This document shows positions 26,733 through 35,368 of a stretch of DNA of 41,732 nucleotides, piece after piece; position 1 is the stretch's first letter, and each line of letters begins with the position of its first letter. The stretch is from Promethearchaeum sp. GTDB taxonomy: Archaea; Asgardarchaeota; Lokiarchaeia; Sigyniarchaeales; Promethearchaeaceae. Both the position numbers and the translations under genes were made by a program. Below the pieces are notes generated by a model. It saw nothing but the letters and a program-made list of their open reading frames with translations. It was not told the DNA's origin and did no database searches. The stretch is taken from positions 1-41,732 of the forward strand of contig JAUWMK010000001.1 of NCBI GenBank assembly GCA_030613185.1, given 5' to 3'.

Positions 26733-28583
26733 ATGAGAAAAAAACATAATAATTTTTCATTGAACAAATTCGTTCGATATCTTATCTTAAGTATCCTCCT
26801 AGTTTCAAGCACAAGTATTCAAACGGTACGAGCCCAAGATTCTTTAGAGCCAAATTCCATCGCAATCTATGGAGAAATTGTGGATAACTATGTTAGTATC
26901 ACATATGAATTGCATTTTGATAATACCGGATCTTCTAAAGACAAAGAAATTGATTGGGAATTCGGGATTCAAAAAGATATACTTTTGAGCAATTTATCCA
27001 TAATCCTTGGTGAAAAGACATATTATGGAGTTGTAAAACCGGAATTGGAAGCAGTACAAGAATATGATGAATCCGTTGCCGCAAATGAGACCGCTGTTTT
27101 AATGAAACAAACCGCGGAGGGATATAGCTTGCAATGTATCATTGAAGCGAAAGAAGAAGCTCTGATATATATTACAATGGAAGGATTTTTAACGCGAAAA
27201 TTCGGTGGTTATTCTCTTGCCTTGCCACTCGCGCTATCTCAGACCTTATTATCGGTTTTAACAATAGACATTGCAATTCGATCAAATTTTAATCCGCTTG
27301 TATCCTACGGAATAAGGGGATTATCGGGATTAAGTTACACGGCTCTTTCGAACGGAATTCAAATTGAGTATAATTCCGGAACAGCAATTTATATCCCAGC
27401 AGATTTGGAAATAATGTATCGAATTGCGGATCAAACTGGAGGAAGTCAATTAATCACCTATACTAACTCGACGGATAATTTCTTCGCTTATCTTCTTGCA
27501 CCGGTAATTTCTGAATCAACCGAAACCGAACGCCAAGTGGCATTTGTAATAGATACATCAGGTTCTATGAGTGGTACTCCAATAAATCAAGCCAAAATTG
27601 CCTTTAACGATATGATTGAGAGTTTAAATCCCGGGGATTATTTCAATGTGGTGGAGTTTAACTCTATTGCCGATAGCATTTGGTCCGAATGTCGACCTGC
27701 CACCAACGAGAATATAAATACTGGAAAAACGTGGGTGACTAATCTTGAAAGTGATGGATCAACCAATTTTTATGATGGCGCGCTAGAAGGATTAAATAGT
27801 TTTATTAGTAATGATATGCCAAAAATTATGCTTCTGTTATCCGATGGTCAACCAAACGAAGGTATCTATACTACACCCAAAACTATTGGTCCGGCAATTA
27901 TGGAAGCGAATACGCTTGGAGTCTCAATTTCCACCATTGCATTTACAAGTTCTGTTAATTTGGATTTCATGGGCAATATTGCATCGGATAATAGCGGATA
28001 CTTCACATATATCACCCCGGATAGTAATTCAGCTTCTGAAATATTCGAATTTTATGCATCTCTATCAACCCAATGCATGCAAGAATATGATATTACAATA
28101 AGCGGAGCTACAGATTTCGCACACTTCAAACCATTAACTGATGCCTTCCTTATAAACGGGACGGAGATTGTAATGACCGGTCGATTTTCAAGTCTAATCA
28201 CAATAACAACCACGTTATATTATGAGGAACAAACGGACAATTACTATAACACTGAAACTACCCCTGGTACGGAACACGTGCATGTGGAGAAACTTTGGGC
28301 TCAACAAAGAATCTCCTATCTCTTAAATCTCATAAATCTTGGAGACACAACTTTCGAAGAAGAAGTGGTACAACTGGGAATGTACTATGGATTAGTGATA
28401 AGTGGTTATACTGCAATGATTATCACAACTGGTGATGAAGATATTTTAGTTGACGGATATGACTCGAATGAATATTATGGAGTAAGTGGTTCTGGTGCAA
28501 TTCCCAGTTATTCAATTTTACCATTTTTAGCAGCAACGGGATTGACAATGGTGATTATTCTGAAAAAAACTAAGAAGAATTAA
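26733..28583 (+). CDS. Secreted or membrane-anchored VIT + VWA domain protein (ITIH-like)
   Basis: 616 residues. A signal peptide with hydrophobic core YLILSILLVSS (16-26) is followed by AQD. Residues 38-160 are a VIT domain (AIYGEIVDNYVSITYELHF, YYGVVKPELEA, EEYDES-like pattern). Residues 267-430 are a von Willebrand A domain with a complete MIDAS start, DTSGS (274-278), and the DGSTNFYDGAL and LLSDGQPNEG motifs. A hydrophobic helix and basic tail end it (about 594-616), so it is probably anchored with the domains outside. The VIT-VWA pairing is that of inter-alpha-trypsin inhibitor heavy chains and bacterial relatives. It probably binds divalent metal and a protein or matrix ligand. A TATA-like ATTTAAATAT is at about 26699. 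Confidence 0.88.
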   Translation: MRKKHNNFSLNKFVRYLILSILLVSSTSIQTVRAQDSLEPNSIAIYGEIVDNYVSITYELHFDNTGSSKDKEIDWEFGIQKDILLSNLSIILGEKTYYGVVKPELEAVQEYDESVAANETAVLMKQTAEGYSLQCIIEAKEEALIYITMEGFLTRKFGGYSLALPLALSQTLLSVLTIDIAIRSNFNPLVSYGIRGLSGLSYTALSNGIQIEYNSGTAIYIPADLEIMYRIADQTGGSQLITYTNSTDNFFAYLLAPVISESTETERQVAFVIDTSGSMSGTPINQAKIAFNDMIESLNPGDYFNVVEFNSIADSIWSECRPATNENINTGKTWVTNLESDGSTNFYDGALEGLNSFISNDMPKIMLLLSDGQPNEGIYTTPKTIGPAIMEANTLGVSISTIAFTSSVNLDFMGNIASDNSGYFTYITPDSNSASEIFEFYASLSTQCMQEYDITISGATDFAHFKPLTDAFLINGTEIVMTGRFSSLITITTTLYYEEQTDNYYNTETTPGTEHVHVEKLWAQQRISYLLNLINLGDTTFEEEVVQLGMYYGLVISGYTAMIITTGDEDILVDGYDSNEYYGVSGSGAIPSYSILPFLAATGLTMVIILKKTKKN

Positions 28584-28673
28584 GCTTGGTATAATAATTT
28601 TTTTTTTATTTTTCACTCCAGGAGTTATGCGTTTTTCTCTAATAAGGTACTTCTCTTTTTATGCTCATTTGGA

Positions 28674-29450
28674 TTAGAGAAATTCTATTAGCCCTCGAAT
28701 ACCATAAGTGCTTAGTATAATCTCAATGCCCATCCATACTAAAACTAAAGCAAAAATTCTCTGCAGAATTGCGCCATATTTAATCATTTTTGCTAAAAAT
28801 TGAGCATTAATAAATCCAATAAAAGCACCAAATATTATAAATGGAACCGTAATTCCCATTGCATAAAGTATCATCAAGTATAGAGCGGTTGAGAATTGAT
28901 TTTGTGTAGTACCTATTGAAATTATTGATGCTAATACAGGAGTAGAGCAAGCTATCCACGAACTTCCTGTAGTAAACCCAAGAACAAAAGCACCTCCGTA
29001 TTTTGTATACTTAATAAAAGAGGTTGTGTTATCTGATTCAGGTTTTTTATCTACTTCATTAATTCCAGTTTCTTGATTTTCAAGGTTTTCCTGGATTGCA
29101 TGGTTTTCTTTTTTCCATTTTTCTTTTAATTTCCGAGTTAGTTTTTGGATTTCTTTATTGAAAAATAAATATAATGCAAGCAAAATCGTGATAATTCCGG
29201 ATATTAGATTGAAATACGCTCTTTTTTCAAGACTCATTATTCCCGCTAAGAAAATTACTCCAATAATGCCAAACGTTAAAGAAAACCCAATTGAGTATAG
29301 CAAACTCATAAATGAACTCTCTCTCCAGTTCTTGGATGAAGAACCGACATAAGAGATAAATGTTGGAAATAATGCTACATTACAAGGAGATATGAAAGAT
29401 GCTATTCCAGCTCCAAAAGCAAGTAAATATATCATGAAATCTGCGGTCAT
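28674..29450 (-). CDS. ccdA: CcdA/DsbD-type transmembrane thiol-disulfide carrier
   Basis: 258 residues with six membrane helices. The two redox cysteines are C23 in ISPCNVALFPTFISYVG and C168 in WIACSTPVLA, both flanked by the prolines typical of CcdA. An unusually long, highly charged cytoplasmic loop (about 100-145) sits between helices 3 and 4. It passes electrons from cytoplasmic thioredoxin across the membrane. The upstream gene on the same strand (59 bp away) is a membrane-tethered thioredoxin-like protein, the natural partner on the outside. It converges with the VIT-VWA gene. Confidence 0.9.
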   Translation of the reverse strand: MTADFMIYLLAFGAGIASFISPCNVALFPTFISYVGSSSKNWRESSFMSLLYSIGFSLTFGIIGVIFLAGIMSLEKRAYFNLISGIITILLALYLFFNKEIQKLTRKLKEKWKKENHAIQENLENQETGINEVDKKPESDNTTSFIKYTKYGGAFVLGFTTGSSWIACSTPVLASIISIGTTQNQFSTALYLMILYAMGITVPFIIFGAFIGFINAQFLAKMIKYGAILQRIFALVLVWMGIEIILSTYGIRGLIEFL

Positions 29451-29509
29451 TTATTCTTCACATTTACATTTTATAAATTGAAAATTATTTTTAATACTTA
29501 AAAAAAATA

Positions 29510-30178
29510 TTACAGTAAACCATTGATATTGTTTTTAATCTCTTCTACTGATTGAGCACCAGTGTGAGTTGTCCCAACACTGCCATCTTTTTCAAAATAA
29601 ACTGTGTGTGGAACATATTGGGAACCAAATCTTGATGATAAAGAAAAATCTGTATCCTTCATATTTTCCCATGTATAACCATTTTCATCAACATATTCTT
29701 GTATGGCTTCTACTGTATCAGAAGCTTGAACATTTATAGATATTATTAATAATTGGTCTGATGAGTATGATTCTGAGGCTGTTTGTAAATTTGGAGAATG
29801 TTGCTTGCAAGCTGAACAACTTATATAATTGAAGTAAAAAACAACAACTTTTCCTTCATAATCTGCCAAATGAATATTGGTTCCGTCTATTGTAGTTAAA
29901 TCGAGATCTGTTTTATAACCTGTTTCAGGATCACTCTCATAAGTATTAGTATCTTCAGTATAATTTGGATTTTCATTGAGATCTTCTGCTTTATTATCTA
30001 TTAAACTTCCAATACCTATAACTCCTCCAGCGATTAAAATGATTACAATAAAAAATATTGCAAAACTACTGGATTTTTTCGGATTTATCTCTTCATCATA
30101 ATATTTTTGCCGAGATCCTGAAGCGGATTTCCTATTCATATTTTCTTTTACTTTAGCTTGAAATTTACTTTTTCCCAT
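29510..30178 (-). CDS. Membrane-anchored thioredoxin-like (TlpA/ResA type) protein
   Basis: 222 residues. A basic, lysine-rich cytoplasmic N-terminus (1-36), one membrane helix (about 38-60), an acidic spacer, then a thioredoxin fold (about 90-222) with active site C121-S-A-C124 in YISCSACKQH and the cis-Pro loop YVPHTVYF. The TIDGT and KVVVFYFNY elements fit the TlpA/AhpC-TSA group. It faces outward and would be reduced by the adjacent CcdA, serving disulfide reduction or isomerisation of exported proteins or heme ligands. It is likely co-transcribed with ccdA and the small gene upstream. Confidence 0.9.
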   Translation of the reverse strand: MGKSKFQAKVKENMNRKSASGSRQKYYDEEINPKKSSSFAIFFIVIILIAGGVIGIGSLIDNKAEDLNENPNYTEDTNTYESDPETGYKTDLDLTTIDGTNIHLADYEGKVVVFYFNYISCSACKQHSPNLQTASESYSSDQLLIISINVQASDTVEAIQEYVDENGYTWENMKDTDFSLSSRFGSQYVPHTVYFEKDGSVGTTHTGAQSVEEIKNNINGLL

Positions 30179-30207
30179 TCCTAAACCACTTTGAATTTTA
30201 TAATTTG

Positions 30208-30531
30208 TTAATTAATTTTACAAACGTTCTTGATAATAGGCTCTATATTTTTGATAAAAAGCTGTTTACGAATAAGTCCCTTAATAGAAATCAGTAAATT
30301 TTCGTGTTTACCGAACTGTTCGATAAATTCATTTGAAAATAAGATTTCGATTCCATCAACGTTTATTTTTTGCTCGAATTCATCATTATCTGAAAACTTG
30401 AGCTTGATAACAGGAGAAAATACTCGAACACAAGGCTCTTCCATCAAATCGACATCTATCAAGAAGGAGGAAATTGATTTTTCTCGAATAAAACCCAATG
30501 CTTTTTCATCAAAATTTACAGTTATCATCAA
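30208..30531 (-). CDS. Small protein of possible HesB/IscA-like fold
   Basis: 107 residues, or 106 from the second Met. It has a beta-rich pattern (ITVNFDEKALGFIREK, VRVFSPVIKLKF, KINVDGIEILFSNEFIE). The order 'A-x-x-x-I ... D-x-x-x-x-x-C ... V-x-G-I' recalls HesB/IscA-like proteins, but only one of the cysteines needed for cluster binding (in EEPCVRVF) is at a plausible place. I therefore treat the name as tentative. It lies 29 bp upstream of the thioredoxin gene on the same strand, so a thiol or metal-related role would fit. No signal peptide is seen. Confidence 0.5.
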   Translation of the reverse strand: MMITVNFDEKALGFIREKSISSFLIDVDLMEEPCVRVFSPVIKLKFSDNDEFEQKINVDGIEILFSNEFIEQFGKHENLLISIKGLIRKQLFIKNIEPIIKNVCKIN

Positions 30532-30629
30532 TTATATTAGAATTTCCATTAATATAAAAGATTGTGGTTTTTTTTTGCACAATTAAATCTATGGAAGGGG
30601 AATCAAAGTCTGAAATCAACAATTTGAAG

Positions 30630-31427
30630 TTATTTATTGGAAAGAATATCTGAGATCATCTGTTGGAGATGGGTATTGAAGGCCTCATGATCTGCCCAGA
30701 GCATGCAATGACCATGCCCCTCCATGATTATTGTATCGATTTTTGGTTTGAAGCTCTCTCTTTCTGTTTCTCCAGGTGCAGACAAGCCTGCTATGATAGC
30801 TTTTATAGGATGTTGCGGGTCCTCAAGATAGGGCATAACATCCCAGTAAAAGAGATCCTCCGTCTCACTTAAAAATACCTCATTTTTGATGACCGGATAC
30901 TGCAAAAATTCCTTCTGTAGTTCCTCTGATACCTTGATTCCAGAATTCATATGATATTTGAACAGGTTAATAATTTTCGTCTTGGTATCTTCTCTGAAAT
31001 TTTGCATCATCATTTCGGTGGCTTCTTTCGAATTCTCGGTGTAGAGACTTCCTGGATGGGGAAAGAATGTGTCAATACCGATTATCCCTATAACCCTGTC
31101 TTTGAGTATTTTTACAGCTTCAAGAATTACAGCCCCTCCCATTGACCAACCGATAAGGATAACTTTTTGCAGATCCTCTGCTTGTATAACTGCTGCAATA
31201 TCCTCTCCAAATGCTTGCATGGTGAATTTCGATCTGTTTGTATTTGCTGATTTTCCATGTCCACCTAAGTCTGGGAGTAGTAATTTGTAATGCTCTGCAA
31301 ATGAAAGCTGTAACTTCCAGTTTTCAAGAAACCCTCCAGCACCAGTGACAAAATATAGTGTGATATCTCCTTCTCCGTGTACCTCATAGTAGATCTCCGT
31401 GCCATCTTTTGATTTGTATTTATTCAT
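30630..31427 (-). CDS. Alpha/beta-hydrolase fold protein
   Basis: 265 residues with the standard order: an oxyanion region TGAGGFLENW (about 29-38), the strand and turn LPDLGGHGKS (51-60), nucleophile Ser95 in IGWSMGG, a probable Asp in the late strand region, and the final His in GHGHCMLWADHEAFN. It is cytoplasmic. Such proteins are esterases, lipases or C-C bond hydrolases; nothing here fixes the substrate. Base composition looks less AT-rich than the flanking genes, which might mean more recent acquisition. It is divergent from the acyltransferase gene at 31580. Confidence 0.85.
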   Translation of the reverse strand: MNKYKSKDGTEIYYEVHGEGDITLYFVTGAGGFLENWKLQLSFAEHYKLLLPDLGGHGKSANTNRSKFTMQAFGEDIAAVIQAEDLQKVILIGWSMGGAVILEAVKILKDRVIGIIGIDTFFPHPGSLYTENSKEATEMMMQNFREDTKTKIINLFKYHMNSGIKVSEELQKEFLQYPVIKNEVFLSETEDLFYWDVMPYLEDPQHPIKAIIAGLSAPGETERESFKPKIDTIIMEGHGHCMLWADHEAFNTHLQQMISDILSNK

Positions 31428-31579
31428 ATTTAGTTTTAAAAAATTTATTTATATAAAGATTGTCAGAGAAAATACATTTTCAACAGATTTGTGATGAAAA
31501 TATAAATAAATAACATAATTTTATGAATAATTAATTGAAAATAATAAATAATAGAATTAAAATTTGAAAGGTTACTCCT

Positions 31580-32848
31580 ATGAAGCGAATTTATTTTTAT
31601 GATATCCTCAGGGGCATTGCTATTATTGTTGTAATAGTTATACACACATTAGCTCTTGAGTGGAGTAGCACTTTTGATTTAGTAGACAGAACATTAACTC
31701 CCACGCTGGGAATTGTAATAACTTTTTATGTCGGTACTATGGGTGGAATATTCCATTACATGATGGGTTCTGTAATGGCTTTTACGATGTATAAAAAAGT
31801 TGTAGAGCAAAAGATCGCTTTAAATAAACTTGTTATAAGTGGATTTGTAAAAGGCATCATCTTGCTCATCTGCCACTACATTTTCCGATCTGTATTTAGC
31901 TTCAATGCAGGAATTTTATATCACTTTCTTAAAGAGGGTGTGTGGATTAAACCCACCGTTTATAGTGTAATTAGCACCTCAACATTTGCAACTTTGGGTT
32001 GGACTTCAATCATTGTTTCGTGTCTATTAGGAATTTTGTTTAGAAATGAAGGATATAAGAAAACGAAGCGTAATAATATTATTCTAATAGCCATTGCAAC
32101 ACCGATAATCGCTCTCTCTCCAATTGTCCGCTCAACTTTAGCACCGATCGCTACTGATTTGATTAATGATGGAAATATTTTTCGAGCAGTTATTTTTGGA
32201 TTTTTATCTTATGATGAGTTTCCACTCTTCCCATATGCAGCATATGGAATTTTGGGCGCGATTTTAGGAATAAAACTAGCAACCCTTGATAAAAACAAAA
32301 AAAAGTTCAGTAATATATTTTTAGATCTTTTTGCTTTAATTTGGATAATAATTGGAATTATCGGTTTAATAAGAATGGGGGGTATGGATATTGCTAGTTA
32401 TTATGATTATGATACTGTATCTCTTTATAGGGAGTCTTATAAGCAATTTACTCAGATCGGTGTAATTTTAATTGTAACGCAGCATTGTATTCAATGGTAT
32501 GATCGCGTAGATAATGAAAAACTAATCATTCGGAATCATAGAACCCGTTTTATAATGCATATCTCCGATATATCTCTAACGGTCTTTTTATTTGAGGGAA
32601 TTACTACGATATTACTCCATCATGTTGCAAATTTTATCTTACCTACTAATTGGAACAATTACATGTGGGTTGTAGTGTGTTTTGCAATACTTAATGTCTT
32701 TCTTTGGATGATTTATGCAAATATCTTAACAAAGCGTCAAAAACAGGGCCCTGTTGAGAGATTTTTAAGATTTGTAATTAAATTACTTTCGGGGTCTAAG
32801 GTTAAAAAGAAAAAAACTGAAATTGAAGTCCCATTAATTGAAAACTAA
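31580..32848 (+). CDS. Multi-pass membrane protein, HGSNAT/DUF1624-like acyltransferase
   Basis: 422 residues with about ten membrane helices. The opening RIYFYDILRGIAIIVVIVIHT is the acyltransferase-type 'D-x-x-R-G-x-A-x-x-x-x-x-x-x-H' helix, with Asp8, Arg11 and His22. This pattern is shared by heparan-alpha-glucosaminide N-acetyltransferase-like, DUF1624 and DUF418 families, which move acyl groups across the membrane onto glycans. The C-terminus is Lys-rich and cytoplasmic. It converges with a second protein of similar type (32866-33861), whose end is 17 bp away. Donor and acceptor are unknown. Confidence 0.75.
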   Translation: MKRIYFYDILRGIAIIVVIVIHTLALEWSSTFDLVDRTLTPTLGIVITFYVGTMGGIFHYMMGSVMAFTMYKKVVEQKIALNKLVISGFVKGIILLICHYIFRSVFSFNAGILYHFLKEGVWIKPTVYSVISTSTFATLGWTSIIVSCLLGILFRNEGYKKTKRNNIILIAIATPIIALSPIVRSTLAPIATDLINDGNIFRAVIFGFLSYDEFPLFPYAAYGILGAILGIKLATLDKNKKKFSNIFLDLFALIWIIIGIIGLIRMGGMDIASYYDYDTVSLYRESYKQFTQIGVILIVTQHCIQWYDRVDNEKLIIRNHRTRFIMHISDISLTVFLFEGITTILLHHVANFILPTNWNNYMWVVVCFAILNVFLWMIYANILTKRQKQGPVERFLRFVIKLLSGSKVKKKKTEIEVPLIEN

Positions 32849-32865
32849 CTTTGCAAATATCAATT

Positions 32866-33861
32866 TCAGATAATTATGTAAATTTTCTTTCTATCCAGAA
32901 TAAACGCAACCAGCCAAATGATTAACATATTTACAAAACTAACTATTAGAACTATACCCCAACCTATTGATTCTGGGATTAATAATAAGGTAAAAACAAA
33001 TAGAATTCCATGAAAAACATATAAAGCGAAAGCATTTTTTCCTTGGGGTTGAAATATTATACTTTTTTTGTGAGTCAATTCTTTATTTTCATAAATTTCC
33101 CATAATATACAAAATAAGATACAACCAAGACCGACAGATATTGTAATATATGATATGTTAACTCGATGTTTACTAATTCCAAAAATGATTGATAAAACAA
33201 TACCAACTGTAGAAAAAAGAATACCTAAAATATATATTTTTATCATATCCTTATTTTCAAATAATTCTCCAACCACAGTTGCCATTAACATCAAAATAGC
33301 CCAACCAAATCCACCAATGAATCCACCATGAGAATCATTTAGGATCAATTCTGATATAACAATTGCATTTCCATCAATAATTATCTCAATATAACTCAAA
33401 ATTTGATATAAAATTAGAAGAAAAATGGAAAGAATAAAACGGGCTAAAATTCGTAAATTAATGAAAAAAAGAGTAAAAATTCCTGTAAAACCTATTGCTT
33501 GCAGAACTCCCCATGAGAATGAGCTCCCACTGGCTGAAAATGATATCGCTCCAAGAAATCCAAATCCAATCAGTGCCCCATATCTACGTAAAAATTGTAA
33601 ATAAGCTTCAAATGAACCGTGTTTCTCCTTTCTCCGTTTAAATGACATATGATAAGTTAGAGACACTGCAATAATAAAAAATGGCGCGACTAAATCGACG
33701 TAGGTTAATCCAAAATCAGATGGGTGCTTGCTCCATGCTGGAGTGTTATTAAAGATACCAACAATGTTTACAAAAATCATTGCACTCACAGATATTCCAC
33801 GAAATACATCAATCGCAAGCGATCTTTCTCTTTTTAAAGACTGCTTTGAATTTCTTTCCAT
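32866..33861 (-). CDS. HGSNAT/NagX-like (DUF5009/DUF1624) membrane acyltransferase
   Basis: 331 residues with about ten hydrophobic helices. The N-terminus RERSLAIDVFRGISVSAMIF has the conserved Asp and Arg of the family, and the next loop contains the WSKHPSDFGLTYVDLVAPFF pattern, close to heparan-alpha-glucosaminide acetyltransferase and NagX proteins. It probably transfers acetyl groups from the cytoplasm to an extracellular amino sugar. It lies tail to tail with the previous gene. Upstream lies the 3' side of the decayed IS607-type element. Confidence 0.82.
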   Translation of the reverse strand: MERNSKQSLKRERSLAIDVFRGISVSAMIFVNIVGIFNNTPAWSKHPSDFGLTYVDLVAPFFIIAVSLTYHMSFKRRKEKHGSFEAYLQFLRRYGALIGFGFLGAISFSASGSSFSWGVLQAIGFTGIFTLFFINLRILARFILSIFLLILYQILSYIEIIIDGNAIVISELILNDSHGGFIGGFGWAILMLMATVVGELFENKDMIKIYILGILFSTVGIVLSIIFGISKHRVNISYITISVGLGCILFCILWEIYENKELTHKKSIIFQPQGKNAFALYVFHGILFVFTLLLIPESIGWGIVLIVSFVNMLIIWLVAFILDRKKIYIII

Positions 33862-34053
33862 ATATTCTGTTTGGATTTAACATTTATATATGGGTTCTTA
33901 GAACATCCTTATGAAAAAGTTCATTAATACATCAAGAACATCAGTTAATTTATTGATTTCTTAATTAGAATTGAAACTCGATTGTTCCTTAAATGTGCTT
34001 GGCATCATTTTTTTGTCTCATTAAGCCCTCGAACTGACGGAGTAATACCTCTC

Positions 34054-34079
34054 TTATACATTCGTTCGCGTGTGTATAA
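34054..34079 (-). repeat. Inverted repeat downstream of the tnpB-like gene
   Basis: TTATACA (34054-34060) and TGTATAA (34073-34079) form a perfect seven-base stem with a 12-base loop. It lies 141 bp beyond the tnpB stop and could belong to the right end of the element. No further gene is visible in 33862-34219. Confidence 0.45.
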
Positions 34080-34139
34080 AGATTTTAAGTAATCGGACAC
34101 ATATTGGAGTCGTTGATCAAATGGAACGCATAGTATTAT

Positions 34140-34240
34140 TTTGGACAAACTTGGACATTCAATGATGAAGTCCTGAGTCCGAACCCTCCCATGCGTGAGG
34201 GTTGAAAGTTCTGGATAATCTAAGGAGAAAAAACTTTCTC
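34140..34240 (-). ncRNA. Candidate omega-RNA-like structured segment overlapping the tnpB 3' end
   Basis: Three nested or adjacent stems lie around the tnpB stop codon (34220-34222). GAAAGTT (34204-34210) pairs with AACTTTC (34232-34238), spanning the stop. AACCCTC (34182-34188) pairs with GAGGGTT (34197-34203), a GC-rich seven-base stem directly next to the first. GGAC (34153-34156) pairs with GTCC (about 34170-34173). IS200/IS605 and IS607 TnpB proteins use an RNA from exactly this place, overlapping the 3' end of tnpB. Structure is seen in the sequence; transcription and function are inference. Confidence 0.4.
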
Positions 34241-35290
34241 CGCAATCCTTAAGGGTGCATTGAGTTGTGTGTTGACCATTTTAGAACATCGATTACAAGG
34301 TGCACGATCCCAATTTTGAATCGTTCTCCGAATGATACCGCCACAATTAAAATGAATTTTGGATGTATTTCGAGGATCAACTGATTTTAAAAGAGGAGAT
34401 TGGGATTGAACTGAATACCAATCTTTAATTCGCATCGCCAGGGCATCACTACGTTTACACATATAATTTACAATTTTTGCAAGTTTTCCCCGTTTTCCTC
34501 TTGTTGATAATCCTCTTAAATTTTCATATGCCACAATTTCAGGGTTGTAATAATGGATTTTCGAATAAATTTCTTGGGCAATAAGCAATTCCGCTTCCTT
34601 TTTGAGATTTTGACGGCGACGATGTAAAAGACGTAATTCGGAAGAGAGTTTTCTCGTTCTCTTAATGTCATCCCCATAGCGATGTAAAGCTTGTTGAATT
34701 CTTGCTACATTGGAATCACAGGATTTTAAAGAAAGATTAATCCGCGAAATTATTTTCAATTTAGAAGAATGAACGCTCCTAAGCGGAATTTCGGTTTTAT
34801 TAACATCCAGAGCTCCGAAAGTTACTGCTTGATCCGATAATCGATTTAAATCGTATCCCAATACATGAACTGAAGACCTTTGAAGGGATGGGACGATAAC
34901 ATTAGGAGGTGATATCAAATTTATTACATTACCGCTTAGCTGTAAAACGGCGGTTGTGTGTTTGGCAGCGGTTTGTGGCGGATGAACAAGAATTTGATCG
35001 ATTTTTGCCCCTTTTTTAATTTTTTCAATTACCTTCTTATGTAGTTTGAGTTTTAATCGAAGTTTTTGCGATTTCAAAGGTTTTTGCCATGAAATATCAA
35101 ATTCTTTAATCCATTTTTGCTCTTTAAGTGTGGTTTTTATTCCGAGCCATCTTTTCAAGCGTAGTCCCAATAATCTCCGAAGAAACGCACGAAAATTTCG
35201 ATCTTCCGAAGAAGACCCCCGATTTGTGGTTTCTATTTTCTTTTTATCATGTAACTTGGGAAATTCATCGCGAAGTCGCTCCTGATGCAT
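34220..35290 (-). CDS. tnpB: RuvC-containing C-terminal half of a TnpB/Cas12-like protein, predicted nuclease-dead
   Basis: 356 codons. RuvC-I is VLGYDLNRL (D147), RuvC-II is IVAYENLRGL (E256), and the zinc finger is H313-F-N-C316 with C332-N-R-C335, where the first Cys of the TnpB pattern has become His. The terminal RuvC-III motif, normally N-R-D-x-N-A-A, reads NTQLNAP, so the catalytic Asp is Gln342. The frame continues upstream from this ATG through 26 sense codons to a TAA (35369-35371), which is the stop of the next open frame. The two parts are therefore one interrupted gene of about 729 codons. The region is less AT-rich than its neighbours. It is likely a decaying mobile-element protein, though a retained RNA-guided binding role cannot be excluded. 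Confidence 0.75.
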   Translation of the reverse strand: MHQERLRDEFPKLHDKKKIETTNRGSSSEDRNFRAFLRRLLGLRLKRWLGIKTTLKEQKWIKEFDISWQKPLKSQKLRLKLKLHKKVIEKIKKGAKIDQILVHPPQTAAKHTTAVLQLSGNVINLISPPNVIVPSLQRSSVHVLGYDLNRLSDQAVTFGALDVNKTEIPLRSVHSSKLKIISRINLSLKSCDSNVARIQQALHRYGDDIKRTRKLSSELRLLHRRRQNLKKEAELLIAQEIYSKIHYYNPEIVAYENLRGLSTRGKRGKLAKIVNYMCKRSDALAMRIKDWYSVQSQSPLLKSVDPRNTSKIHFNCGGIIRRTIQNWDRAPCNRCSKMVNTQLNAPLRIAEKVFSP

Positions 35291-35332
35291 CGGGGTTAAG
35301 AGGTGTTGGTACGAAGATAATAAGGATACTGC

Positions 35333-35348
35333 CGTTTTAGGACGGCGC
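35333..35348. repeat. Short GC-rich inverted repeat inside the interrupted tnpB frame
   Basis: GCCGT and ACGGC (roughly 35331-35346) flank TTTAGG and can form a five-pair GC-rich hairpin. It lies between the internal TAA and the ATG of the 3' half. It could affect read-through or re-initiation, or be chance within coding sequence. Confidence 0.3.
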
Positions 35349-35368
35349 GGTAAAGTGAAAAAAACATG

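Noticed and set aside
33862-34053. Additional small gene between the acyltransferase and the tnpB element
   Set aside because: No open frame of useful length with a start and ribosome binding site on either strand.
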